This document shows, in pieces, positions 13,554 to 20,307 of a stretch of DNA of 20,454 bases (positions are counted from its first letter, which is position 1; each line of letters opens with the position of its first letter). The notes below the pieces were generated by a model. That model saw only the letters and a program-made list of their open reading frames with translations. It did not search any database and was not told where the DNA came from. Where the stretch lies: positions 1-20,454 of the forward strand of contig CAZKMM010000032.1 of the NCBI GenBank assembly GCA_964553915.1, given 5' to 3'. A program made the position numbers and the translations under genes. The DNA is from CAZKMM01 sp964553915. Lineage in GTDB: Bacteria; RBG-13-61-14; DRUE01.

Positions 13554-15614
13554 ATGAAGCGGTTAAAGACCTTAATTTTTTGTCTTTTGATTTCCAGTTT
13601 GGTGGGAATGATAGACTGGCTGAGCGGGATTTTTTATCTGATATATTCGGTTCGTTCTGATGGTTTTTGGATATTCCTGAAAGGGTTTTATACCGGAAGA
13701 ATTTTATATCTGGTTCTGGGCTTGGGCTTGGGCTTTTTCTGGATTTTATTTTCCCGCACTGGAAAAGAGGAAAAGGATGAGGGATTAATTGTTGGGGTAA
13801 TTTTCGGGGTCTTTACCTTATTTTTCCTGCAGGCATTTGCTCCTCCCAGAACTACCTGGAAGCTTTTTTTAGATTTTATTCTTTTTGGTTTTATAGGAAT
13901 AATCTGCGGGGCAGGAGCGAGATTTATCTGGAATAAATATATCACAAGGATTTTGGGAGGAGGATTAAACGCGGGCTGGAGCTTATTTTCCTCCCTGCTT
14001 TTAAGTGGATTATTTGCCGGGGGCTGGATTATTGGGCTTTCTCTTTCCTTTAAAGGAAAGCTGTTAATGGTTTTACTTGCCGGGGGGATTTTCTGGATTA
14101 GTTTATTTTTGAACTGGCTGGTTTTTCATCGCTATTCAAGGCTGGTGCTGGGAGGGTATTTAATTTATTTTCTGGTTCTGGCAAGTTTTCCTTTCTGGTT
14201 TCTGGAAAGAAAGCCGGAATACCCGGAGTTAGGCAGGGCAAAAAATCCTTTGAATATCATCTGGATTATCGCGGATGCCTGTCGGGCAGATGCTTTAGGG
14301 ATTTATGGTGGAGAGAATAAGACCCCTACCCTTGACCGGCTGGCACGGGAGGGAATCCTGTTCAAACAGGCATATTCTCAGGCGCCCTGGACTTTGCCCA
14401 GTATGCTCAGTATGCTCAGTTCTTTTTATCCTTCGGTTTTTCAGTTCGGAAAGCCCTATCAGGCAGATGAGAGAATAGAATTTATCTCCGAGCGATTAAA
14501 AAGCTATGGTTATCATACCTATGTGGTGCTGGCAAACTATCTGCTGGCAGACTCCAGCGGTATTCTTCAGGGGTATGACCGGGTTAAGGCTTTTCGTAAT
14601 CGCTTTCGTCTTCAGAAGCTCTTGTTCCATCCCGCGGTAGTAAAAGCCCATTATTTAATTCTCCGTTTTTTAAAGAAGGATTATCTTCCTGATACCACCA
14701 GAATCGTGACCGAGCAGGCTCTGAAAATCTTAAAAAATAGAAAAGAGCCTTTTTTCCTTTACCTCCATTATATGAATCCTCATGAGCCGTATAATCCTCC
14801 GGCAAAATATTTGAAAGAGATAAAATATGATGGTTTTCTTCGTCCCCCTTTCACTCCCAATGACCCGTTTCATATTCCTGAGGACTGGACCCATCCCCCG
14901 GAGTTAGAAGTTAAGCTTGGCTATATTTTTCTCCAAGAGAAAGATAAGGAATATATCCACCAGCTTTATTTGGCACAGGTTCGTTATTTAGATGAAAAGA
15001 TTAAGGAGCTTCTTGATTATCTCAAAGAGCAAGGACTGGAGAAAAACACACTTGTGATTTTTACCGCTGACCATGGGGAGGAATTCTGGGACCATTACCA
15101 ATGGGGGCACGGTCATAGTTTGCATCAGGAGCTGATTCATATTCCTTTAATTATCTGGGGAGCCGGGTTTGCTCCCCGAATTATTAACCAGCCAATAATG
15201 GCTTTGGACCTCCTGCCCACCCTCTGCAAAATTCTGGGAATTCCTCCCAATCCTCTCTGGCAGGGAAAGGTATTTGAGCCTTTATGGAATAAAGGGGAGG
15301 GAGAGGAAAGAATTATTTTTGCAGGGGGGAGCCGTCGTCCAGAAGATATGCGGATGGTTCTCAAGGACAGAAAGAAATTAATTATTGGATTTCATACCGG
15401 CAGGAGATGGTTTTTTGACCTGGAGAAAGACCCTAAAGAAGAGAATAACATTTACCAGGAAACTGACCCGCTTTGCCAGGAATGGGAAAAAATCCTCTTT
15501 AACTGGCTCAAGCAGAACCAAACTCTTCGCAACCAATTAAAACTCAAACCCCCAACCGCTTTGGAAAGAAAAGAACAGGAGGAGAGATTAAAAGCAGTGG
15601 GATATATTCGTTGA
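13554..15614 (+). CDS. Membrane-anchored sulfatase/phosphotransferase-fold protein
   Basis: 686 residues from the ATG at 13554; a TTG nine bases earlier lies inside the -10 box and is unlikely. The first ~220 residues form six or seven membrane helices. A sulfatase-superfamily domain follows: NIIWIIADACRADALGIYGG (metal-binding Asp241; DxxRAD motif), PWTLPSMLSM (nucleophile position Thr280, followed by Pro282-Ser283), YLHYMNPHEPYNPP, and FTADHGEEFWDH (metal ligands Asp506, His507). The nucleophile site lacks the Cys or Ser needed for formylglycine, so a classical sulfatase is unlikely. Thr is the nucleophile of LtaS/EptA-type phosphoglycerol and phosphoethanolamine transferases, and such a transfer or phospho-hydrolysis on the outer face of the membrane is the better guess. 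The catalytic domain should face the periplasm. Convergent with groES. Confidence 0.83.
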   Translation: MKRLKTLIFCLLISSLVGMIDWLSGIFYLIYSVRSDGFWIFLKGFYTGRILYLVLGLGLGFFWILFSRTGKEEKDEGLIVGVIFGVFTLFFLQAFAPPRTTWKLFLDFILFGFIGIICGAGARFIWNKYITRILGGGLNAGWSLFSSLLLSGLFAGGWIIGLSLSFKGKLLMVLLAGGIFWISLFLNWLVFHRYSRLVLGGYLIYFLVLASFPFWFLERKPEYPELGRAKNPLNIIWIIADACRADALGIYGGENKTPTLDRLAREGILFKQAYSQAPWTLPSMLSMLSSFYPSVFQFGKPYQADERIEFISERLKSYGYHTYVVLANYLLADSSGILQGYDRVKAFRNRFRLQKLLFHPAVVKAHYLILRFLKKDYLPDTTRIVTEQALKILKNRKEPFFLYLHYMNPHEPYNPPAKYLKEIKYDGFLRPPFTPNDPFHIPEDWTHPPELEVKLGYIFLQEKDKEYIHQLYLAQVRYLDEKIKELLDYLKEQGLEKNTLVIFTADHGEEFWDHYQWGHGHSLHQELIHIPLIIWGAGFAPRIINQPIMALDLLPTLCKILGIPPNPLWQGKVFEPLWNKGEGEERIIFAGGSRRPEDMRMVLKDRKKLIIGFHTGRRWFFDLEKDPKEENNIYQETDPLCQEWEKILFNWLKQNQTLRNQLKLKPPTALERKEQEERLKAVGYIR

Positions 15615-15629
15615 AATTATTTTTCTTTT

Positions 15630-15953
15630 TTATTTCTTTTTTGATTTAGATTTTTTCTCTTTTTCCTCTTCCACCACTCCCAGGATTTCATCTTCGCTCA
15701 TAATCAAATGTTCCTCGCCTTTAATTTTAATGTCTGTTCCTGCATATTTGGGAAATAGCACTTTATCGCCCACCTTGACATCCAAGGGCATTACCTTTCC
15801 GTCTTTTAAAACCTTTCCCTGACCCACCGCAACCACAATGCCTGTCTGGGGTCTTTCTTTGGCAGTGTCCGGAATGATGATTCCAGATTCGGTCTTTTCC
15901 TCTTCCTCAATTCTTTTTACCAGCACCCGGTCTCGCAAAGGCTTTACTTTCAT
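15630..15953 (-). CDS. groES: GroES co-chaperonin (10 kDa) with Lys-rich tail
   Basis: 107 residues. MKVKPLRDRVLVKRIEEEEKTESGIIIPDTAKERPQTG contains the start strand and the mobile loop (about 17-36, with the SGIIIP hydrophobic tripeptide that docks to GroEL). GDKVLFPKYAGTDIKIKGEEHLIMSEDEILGVVE is the classic ending. GroES caps the GroEL folding chamber. About a dozen extra residues (EEEKEKKSKSKKK) form a charged tail beyond the usual ~95-residue length. No groEL follows or precedes; the neighbours are pyruvate kinase and a membrane phosphotransferase-like gene. ATG preceded by AGGAGG, with a plausible TTGCTA-N16-TATATA promoter upstream (15986-16013). No CIRCE inverted repeat was seen. Confidence 0.95.
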   Translation of the reverse strand: MKVKPLRDRVLVKRIEEEEKTESGIIIPDTAKERPQTGIVVAVGQGKVLKDGKVMPLDVKVGDKVLFPKYAGTDIKIKGEEHLIMSEDEILGVVEEEKEKKSKSKKK

Positions 15954-15985
15954 CTTCTACCTCCTTTTTAGAATTTATCTCAATT

Positions 15986-16013
15986 TATATAACCATTTTC
16001 TTCAGTTTAGCAA
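15986..16013 (-). promoter_or_regulatory. Candidate promoter of groES
   Basis: On the - strand: TTGCTA (16008-16013), 16-base spacer, TATATA (15986-15991), with a leader of about 27 bases holding AGGAGG. Placed inside the short gap after pyruvate kinase. Moderate match. Confidence 0.4.
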
Positions 16014-16017
16014 GCGG

Positions 16018-17433
16018 TTAAGAGATTTTTTCCAGCTTGACCAGATTGGTAATGCCCGGCTTTTCTATGGGAAGCCCGGCAGTGATAACCACCAGGTCGC
16101 CTTTTTTTAATTTAAGATGCCTTTTTGCCAGTTGAGAAGCATATTCTAAAAGCCGGGGGGATTCCTCCAGGTCTTCTGCCAGAACCGGACTCGCTCCCCA
16201 GACCAGAGCCAGTTGTTTTAAGGTTTCTTTTTTCGGAGTGATGGCAAGAATCGGACAGCCAGGACGAAATCTGCTTATTAATCTGGTGGTGTATCCGCTT
16301 CTGGTCGGAGTGATGATTGCTTTTGCCTTCATCTCTCCTGCCATCTGCACTGCGGAGGCACTGATCGCCTCGGGAATGGAATGAGCAGGAGGAAATTGCC
16401 GAACCTCCAATGCCAAGCTCTGCCAGTTTTTCTCTGCCTGAAGAGCCACCTTCTTCATCATTTTAATGGTTTCAACCGGGTATCTGCCAATGGCGGTTTC
16501 TTCGGAAAGCATCAGAGCATCGGTGCCATCAAAAATCGCATTTGCCACATCCGTGACCTCTGCCCGGGTGGGTCTTTTGCTTTCCACCATAGAGCGGAGC
16601 ATCTGGGTGGCAGTGATAACCGGACGGGCATAAATATTGGCAAGTCGGATAATTCTTTTCTGGATAATCGGAATTTCCGGGAGGGGAAGCTCTACCCCTA
16701 AATCCCCCCGTGCCACCATAATTGCATCTGAAACCCGGATAATCTGCTCAATGTTTTTAACCGCCTGAGGAGTCTCTATTTTGGCAATAACCGGGATTTC
16801 CACTTTTTCCCGATGGAGAAGCTTTTTAACCCGGACAATCTCCTCTGGCTTGCGGACAAAAGAAAGAGCAATGAAATCCACCCCGGCTTGAATTCCAAAT
16901 TTCAGGTCTTTCCGGTCTTTGGGGGTGAGAACCGAAAGACTTAACCTTTCGCTGGGAAGGTTAATCCCTTTTTTAGAGCCTACTTTTCCTCCGACAATTA
17001 CCTTACAGAAGACTTTTTCCCCATTGGTTTCCAAAACCCTGAGCTCAATATCTCCGTCTCCCAGCAGGAGAGTATCCTGTTTTTTCAAATCCTGACAGAG
17101 CCGGGGATAGTTAACTGGAATTAAATCCTGGGAAGGGGATTTTTTCCCGGGGAATAATTTTACCACTTCCCCGGTTTTCAATTCCATAGGTTCGGAAAAG
17201 AGTTTGCCCAGCCGGATTTTGGGACCGCTTAAATCCTGAATAATAGCAAGATTTTTGCCCAGCCTCTTTTCATATTTCCGAATCAGCTCAATTCGGGTTT
17301 GATGCTCCTGATAGGTGCCATGACTGAAATTGAGCCGAAATAAACTGCTCCCGGCTTCAATCATTGCCTGGAGAATTTTCTCATTATCAGTGGCAGGTCC
17401 CAGGGTGGCAATAATTTTCGTCTTTGTTGGCAT
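16018..17433 (-). CDS. pyk: Pyruvate kinase
   Basis: 471 residues from the ATG at 17433, which begins MPTKTKIIATLGPATD, the normal family start. The frame could extend 15 codons to a TTG near the upstream stop, but that adds non-family sequence. Catalyses phosphoenolpyruvate + ADP to pyruvate + ATP, the last step of glycolysis. Motifs: RLNFSHGT (active-site Arg, near residue 34), DLSGPKIRLG, VARGDLGVELPLPEI, PVITATQMLRSM, SEETAIGRYPVE, and a C-terminal allosteric-type domain ending PGITNLVKLEKI. Length and domains are complete. No ribosome binding site; a possible promoter ends 7 bases before the ATG. It follows the REC-PilZ gene by about 50 bases and is followed by groES. Confidence 0.93.
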   Translation of the reverse strand: MPTKTKIIATLGPATDNEKILQAMIEAGSSLFRLNFSHGTYQEHQTRIELIRKYEKRLGKNLAIIQDLSGPKIRLGKLFSEPMELKTGEVVKLFPGKKSPSQDLIPVNYPRLCQDLKKQDTLLLGDGDIELRVLETNGEKVFCKVIVGGKVGSKKGINLPSERLSLSVLTPKDRKDLKFGIQAGVDFIALSFVRKPEEIVRVKKLLHREKVEIPVIAKIETPQAVKNIEQIIRVSDAIMVARGDLGVELPLPEIPIIQKRIIRLANIYARPVITATQMLRSMVESKRPTRAEVTDVANAIFDGTDALMLSEETAIGRYPVETIKMMKKVALQAEKNWQSLALEVRQFPPAHSIPEAISASAVQMAGEMKAKAIITPTRSGYTTRLISRFRPGCPILAITPKKETLKQLALVWGASPVLAEDLEESPRLLEYASQLAKRHLKLKKGDLVVITAGLPIEKPGITNLVKLEKIS

Positions 17434-17440
17434 TGGTTTT

Positions 17441-17468
17441 AATTTAAAGGATGAATTATTTTTGGCAA
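17441..17468 (-). promoter_or_regulatory. Possible promoter of pyruvate kinase, leaderless
   Basis: On the - strand: TTGCCA (17463-17468), 16-base spacer, TAAATT (17441-17446), then 7 bases before the ATG. Each box matches consensus at about four positions. No ribosome binding site lies between, which fits a leaderless transcript. Confidence 0.4.
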
Positions 17469-17484
17469 GCGAGGTCAAAAAAGC

Positions 17485-18192
17485 TCAGGTGCTTTCAATA
17501 TATTTTCGGATTTTTTCCGCGTCTTCAGGTTTTAAATTTAAAAATTTAACCCCCATTCCTGGAGGATGGGATTCATCTGCTTCTTTTTTCGGAACCGTTC
17601 TCACCACCATTCCTTTAACAGTCACGCTTGGCTCCGGTAAGGGGAGAGGAATATTCATCTCCAGCTCTGTTGCCAGAGGGAAGGGGTCATCGGTTTCAAT
17701 GAAGATTCCGCCCTCACTGATATTCAGGGTATATTTTTGATAAATTCGTTCCCCCTCTATGCAGGAAGCACGAACCCGAAGCGGTGCCCGGGGGTGCTTT
17801 CTGCGTTCTATTTTTAAGAATTTTTCTATTTTTTCAAAAAGGTCTTTTTTGGTGATGGGTTTGGTCAGATAATCATCACATCCTGCCTGGCGACATCTTT
17901 CCACTGACTCTTCATCACTGCGGGTGGTTACCATTATCACTGGAATATGCTGAAGGGATTTATTGGTCTTGATAAACCGACAGACCGCATCTCCGCTCAT
18001 ATCCGGCATTACCAGGTCCAGAAAAACCAGGCTGGGTTTTTCGCTCTGAGTTTTTTTTAAAGCCTCGGTGCCGGATTTTGCCATAATAATCTCATATCCG
18101 GAATGTTCCAAAAGCATCTTTTCCAGGCGAAGAAAAGTATCCATATCATCCGCAATTAAAATTTTTTCTTTTTTCTTTTTCTGGTTATTCAT
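17485..18192 (-). CDS. Response regulator receiver-PilZ (c-di-GMP-binding) protein
   Basis: 235 residues. Receiver domain 9-127: acidic pair Asp15/Asp16, phospho-acceptor Asp59 (FLDLVMPDMSG), Thr89-Thr90 switch region and Lys111 (LTKP). PilZ domain about 128-233: Arg131-x-x-x-Arg135 (RRKHPR) and the NxSxxG box NISEGG (157-162), both intact, so c-di-GMP binding is expected. A PGMGVKFLNL strand closes the domain. This is the arrangement of the Myxococcus-type PilZ group. There is no DNA-binding domain, so output is probably by protein-protein contact in motility, secretion or envelope control (inference). The ATG overlaps the end of the sensor-like gene by 8 bases, indicating translational coupling. 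Cytoplasmic. Confidence 0.92.
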   Translation of the reverse strand: MNNQKKKKEKILIADDMDTFLRLEKMLLEHSGYEIIMAKSGTEALKKTQSEKPSLVFLDLVMPDMSGDAVCRFIKTNKSLQHIPVIMVTTRSDEESVERCRQAGCDDYLTKPITKKDLFEKIEKFLKIERRKHPRAPLRVRASCIEGERIYQKYTLNISEGGIFIETDDPFPLATELEMNIPLPLPEPSVTVKGMVVRTVPKKEADESHPPGMGVKFLNLKPEDAEKIRKYIEST

Positions 18193-18931
18193 CTTTAGAG
18201 TTTTGCTCTCCTGGAATGATTTTAAATTTCAGGGGCTTTTCTTTTTTTAGTTCCTCTTTTTCTTTTTCATGGTCTTCAATGATCTGCCCCAGAATTTTAT
18301 AATGAAGCTTTAAGGCTCCCAGAGCATGCTCTTTTAAATAGCCCCGTTCCAGATAAACCACGGTTTGTTTGGGTTTTCGGAGCCAGAGGAGAATTGCGAT
18401 TAAAAAGGCATTATAAAAAAGGGCAATTAAAAGGTAGCTTAAAAAGTTTTTAAAAAATACATCCCGGGAAAAGTTTTTGAGATTATGCTCAATCCGAATC
18501 ATTCCATAAGGAGTGGTTTCTCCCGGCTTAAAAAGAGGAAGATTGACTGCCAGAATTTGGTCATACTCCTGCACCCGATTAGCTCTGGGATAATAAAAAG
18601 CGTGTTTTAAATGAGGGTCGGAGGATTTTTCTATATCTTTTTTTAAAAGAAGAGAAAATTCGCTTAAATTGGCTTGTTGAAAAGAATATCCACCCCGGAT
18701 TAAAAAGGGATTTTTAAAAACCGCCCGCAAACCCGGATAACCAAAATCATAAAATTCCTGCCGGTAAGATTTATCATAAACATATCCGGGACGGGCATAA
18801 AAAAGTGCCACCATATTGGAGCGAAGGATGAGCTCACCTTTTTCTTGAGCCTTTTGAAGCTGGAATAAACCAAATAATCCTAAAAGCAAAAAAGCTTCGC
18901 CCAAAAGGATAATAAAAACCTTCCTCCGCAT
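18185..18931 (-). CDS. Two-TM sensor-like membrane protein without kinase domain
   Basis: 248 residues, no family recognised. Layout: TM1 about 4-24 (VFIILLGEAFLLLGLFGLFQL), periplasmic segment about 25-160 with a PYGMIRIEHNLKNF stretch (the 'G.i.i..s....' ending common to extracytoplasmic Cache-like sensor domains), TM2 about 165-186 (LLIALFYNAFLIAILLWL), then a short charged cytoplasmic tail with coiled-coil-like EKEKEELKKEK. Architecture resembles the input half of a histidine kinase or chemoreceptor, but no HAMP, kinase or methyl-accepting domain follows. It overlaps the REC-PilZ gene by 8 bases, so it likely signals to that protein directly or through a separate kinase (inference). ATG lies 8 bases after a good -10, with no ribosome binding site. 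Confidence 0.7.
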   Translation of the reverse strand: MRRKVFIILLGEAFLLLGLFGLFQLQKAQEKGELILRSNMVALFYARPGYVYDKSYRQEFYDFGYPGLRAVFKNPFLIRGGYSFQQANLSEFSLLLKKDIEKSSDPHLKHAFYYPRANRVQEYDQILAVNLPLFKPGETTPYGMIRIEHNLKNFSRDVFFKNFLSYLLIALFYNAFLIAILLWLRKPKQTVVYLERGYLKEHALGALKLHYKILGQIIEDHEKEKEELKKEKPLKFKIIPGEQNSKDE

Positions 18932-18939
18932 TATAAATT

Positions 18940-18969
18940 ATTTTATTCTCAATTTTTTTCTCTTGTCAA
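18940..18969 (-). promoter_or_regulatory. Promoter of the sensor-REC-PilZ operon, probably leaderless
   Basis: On the - strand: perfect -35 TTGACA (18964-18969), 18-base spacer, -10 TAAAAT (18940-18945, five of six). The ATG begins 8 bases after the -10 with no ribosome binding site. Confidence 0.65.
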
Positions 18970-19040
18970 ATTTAGATTTTTGACCAGTTCTGACAAAAGC
19001 ATCTTTTAAACTAATCCTGAAATCCTGAGGGAGGGAAATT

Positions 19041-19604
19041 ATGGGGAAAATAATTGACTTTACAGAGTATTTCAGGAAAAAGCACCAGAAAAGACGGTTT
19101 GTTCTACCCCTGGATGATAATTTAATCCGAGCAGGGGAGCTTTGGGCAGTGGTGGGCAGGAGCTCCAAAATCAATCATTTCCTTAGCCAGTTTTGTTTGG
19201 TCCTGGAACAACAAAATCTGCCGATTATGCAATATCCTGTGAATAATCTCTTTGAACCAGCCCCGGAAATAAAAACCCGGATAAAGCCCAAACAAATCCT
19301 CAAAGAGATTTTAAGGATAAATGAATCCGGAATAGTTATTATAAACTCCCCTCTGGCTCTAAAGCCAGATTATGAAAAATCTGCTAAACCCTTTGACCAG
19401 AATAGCTTTGATAAGGTTTCCACCGCTCTGGGTAATATTATGAAAATAACCCACTGGGCAGGAATAATGCTTTTTCGCAAAGATATTCCCCCAAAAGAGG
19501 CGAAAATCTGCCAGTATCTGGCAGAATATCGTATAAAGAAGCGATATTCCGGGATTTATTACCTGGAAGAGGGAACAGAGGCACAAAAAGGGCAAAATTT
19601 ATGA
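19041..19604 (+). CDS. Hypothetical protein, possibly a decayed RecA-fold ATPase
   Basis: 187 residues, no family recognised with confidence. GELWAVVGRSSKINHFLSQF (about 32-51) has the sequence form of a RecA/DnaB/KaiC-type Walker A strand-loop-helix, but the GKT core is missing. GIVIINSPLAL (about 96-106) sits where a Walker B strand would. AGIMLFRKDI and SGIYYLEEGT resemble later strands of such a fold. It may thus be an inactive P-loop relative (inference). No signal peptide or membrane helix; basic N-terminus. ATG preceded by GAGGGAGGG. It stands alone, divergent from the sensor operon, and ends just before the DnaA-box-rich gap. Confidence 0.65.
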   Translation: MGKIIDFTEYFRKKHQKRRFVLPLDDNLIRAGELWAVVGRSSKINHFLSQFCLVLEQQNLPIMQYPVNNLFEPAPEIKTRIKPKQILKEILRINESGIVIINSPLALKPDYEKSAKPFDQNSFDKVSTALGNIMKITHWAGIMLFRKDIPPKEAKICQYLAEYRIKKRYSGIYYLEEGTEAQKGQNL

Positions 19605-19841
19605 TTTTTAGTTCCCCATAATTCTCAATAAAATCAAATACTTAATAGATAAACCGCTTCTTTTATTTTTATTTTTCAGGTGTGGAAAACCTGTTGAAAA
19701 AAATTTTTATCTCAAATAACATTTTGATAATTTTTAAAAATTTATCCCCAGCCGATTTTTTGCTTGACAAACCCAAAATTTAGCGGTAGATTTTTAAATG
19801 TCCCACAATTTGTTGATAAATTAAATTAAAAGGAGGGGCAA
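19605..19841. other. AT-rich intergenic region with DnaA-box-like motifs (candidate oriC)
   Basis: 237 bases without a gene. DnaA-box-like 9-mers (consensus TTATCCACA or reverse TGTGGATAA; TTTTCCACA is a known variant): TGTGGAAAA at 19681-19689 and TGTTGAAAA at 19692-19700 (same direction, 11 bases apart), TTTTGATAA 19722-19730, TTATCCCCA 19742-19750 (opposite direction) and TGTTGATAA 19811-19819. Mismatches are one or two. The stretch 19700-19745 is almost pure A/T, as expected of an unwinding element. dnaA or dnaN is not adjacent, so this is a candidate only. The right part also holds the thioredoxin promoter. Confidence 0.45.
19764..19792 (+). promoter_or_regulatory. Promoter of the thioredoxin gene
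   Basis: Perfect -35 TTGACA (19764-19769), exact 17-base spacer, -10 TAGATT (19787-19792). Start near 19799, leader about 40 bases containing a DnaA-box-like TGTTGATAA and the AAAGGAGGGG ribosome binding site. Confidence 0.65.
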
Positions 19842-20162
19842 ATGGCTGAGGTGGTTAATCAGGATAAGGATTTTGAAGAGCTGGTTCTGAAAAGTGAGGT
19901 GCCGGTGATTGTGGATTTCTGGGCTCCCTGGTGTGCTCCTTGTAAGGCATTAAATCCGATTTTGGAGGAACTTGAAAAAAGCTATCAGGGACGGGTAAAA
20001 TTTGCCAAACTCAATGTTGAGGAGAATCCTAAAATTCCTGCCCAGTTCGGGGTTCGTTCCCTTCCCAGTATCTTTGTCTTTAAGAACGGAACAGTAGTGG
20101 CAAATCTGGTGGGAGCGGTAAATCGGGAGAGCGTGGAAAGGCTCCTGGAAAGCACAATTTAA
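19842..20162 (+). CDS. trxA: Thioredoxin with CAPC active site
   Basis: 106 residues, the size of a classical thioredoxin, which reduces protein disulfides using electrons from thioredoxin reductase. VPVIVDFWAPWCAPCKALNPILEEL holds the active site (Cys31, Cys34), read as WCAPC instead of the usual WCGPC. NVEENPKIPAQFGVRSLPSIFVFKNG contains the cis-proline region (LPS instead of the usual IPT) and the GxV closing strand (NLVGAVNRESVERLL) follows. No signal peptide, so cytoplasmic. ATG preceded by AAAGGAGGGG and a good promoter; a strong terminator follows about 105 bases later. Single-gene unit. The Ala may shift redox potential or partner choice (inference). Confidence 0.93.
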   Translation: MAEVVNQDKDFEELVLKSEVPVIVDFWAPWCAPCKALNPILEELEKSYQGRVKFAKLNVEENPKIPAQFGVRSLPSIFVFKNGTVVANLVGAVNRESVERLLESTI

Positions 20163-20267
20163 ACTTTTCTTATTTTACTTATTCTTGAAAAATTTTTTCC
20201 AACCCAAAGGGGGAACTTTTTTCTCTAAAGAGCATCTATAATAATAGCCGTCCAAACCCTTTCATCT

Positions 20268-20307
20268 GGGGGTTATCTCAGGGAGATGAGATAGCCCCCT
20301 GTTTTTT
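20268..20307 (+). terminator. Strong intrinsic terminator after trxA
   Basis: A 13-base-pair stem (20268-20280 with 20287-20299, one G-T wobble), loop GGGAGA, followed by TGTTTTTT. TCATCT (20262-20267) can also pair with AGATGA (20284-20289), an alternative that would compete with the terminator. Confidence 0.9.

Noticed and set aside
15954..16017. CIRCE-type heat-shock operator before groES
   Set aside because: No TTAGCACTC-N9-GAGTGCTAA inverted repeat or near match was found.
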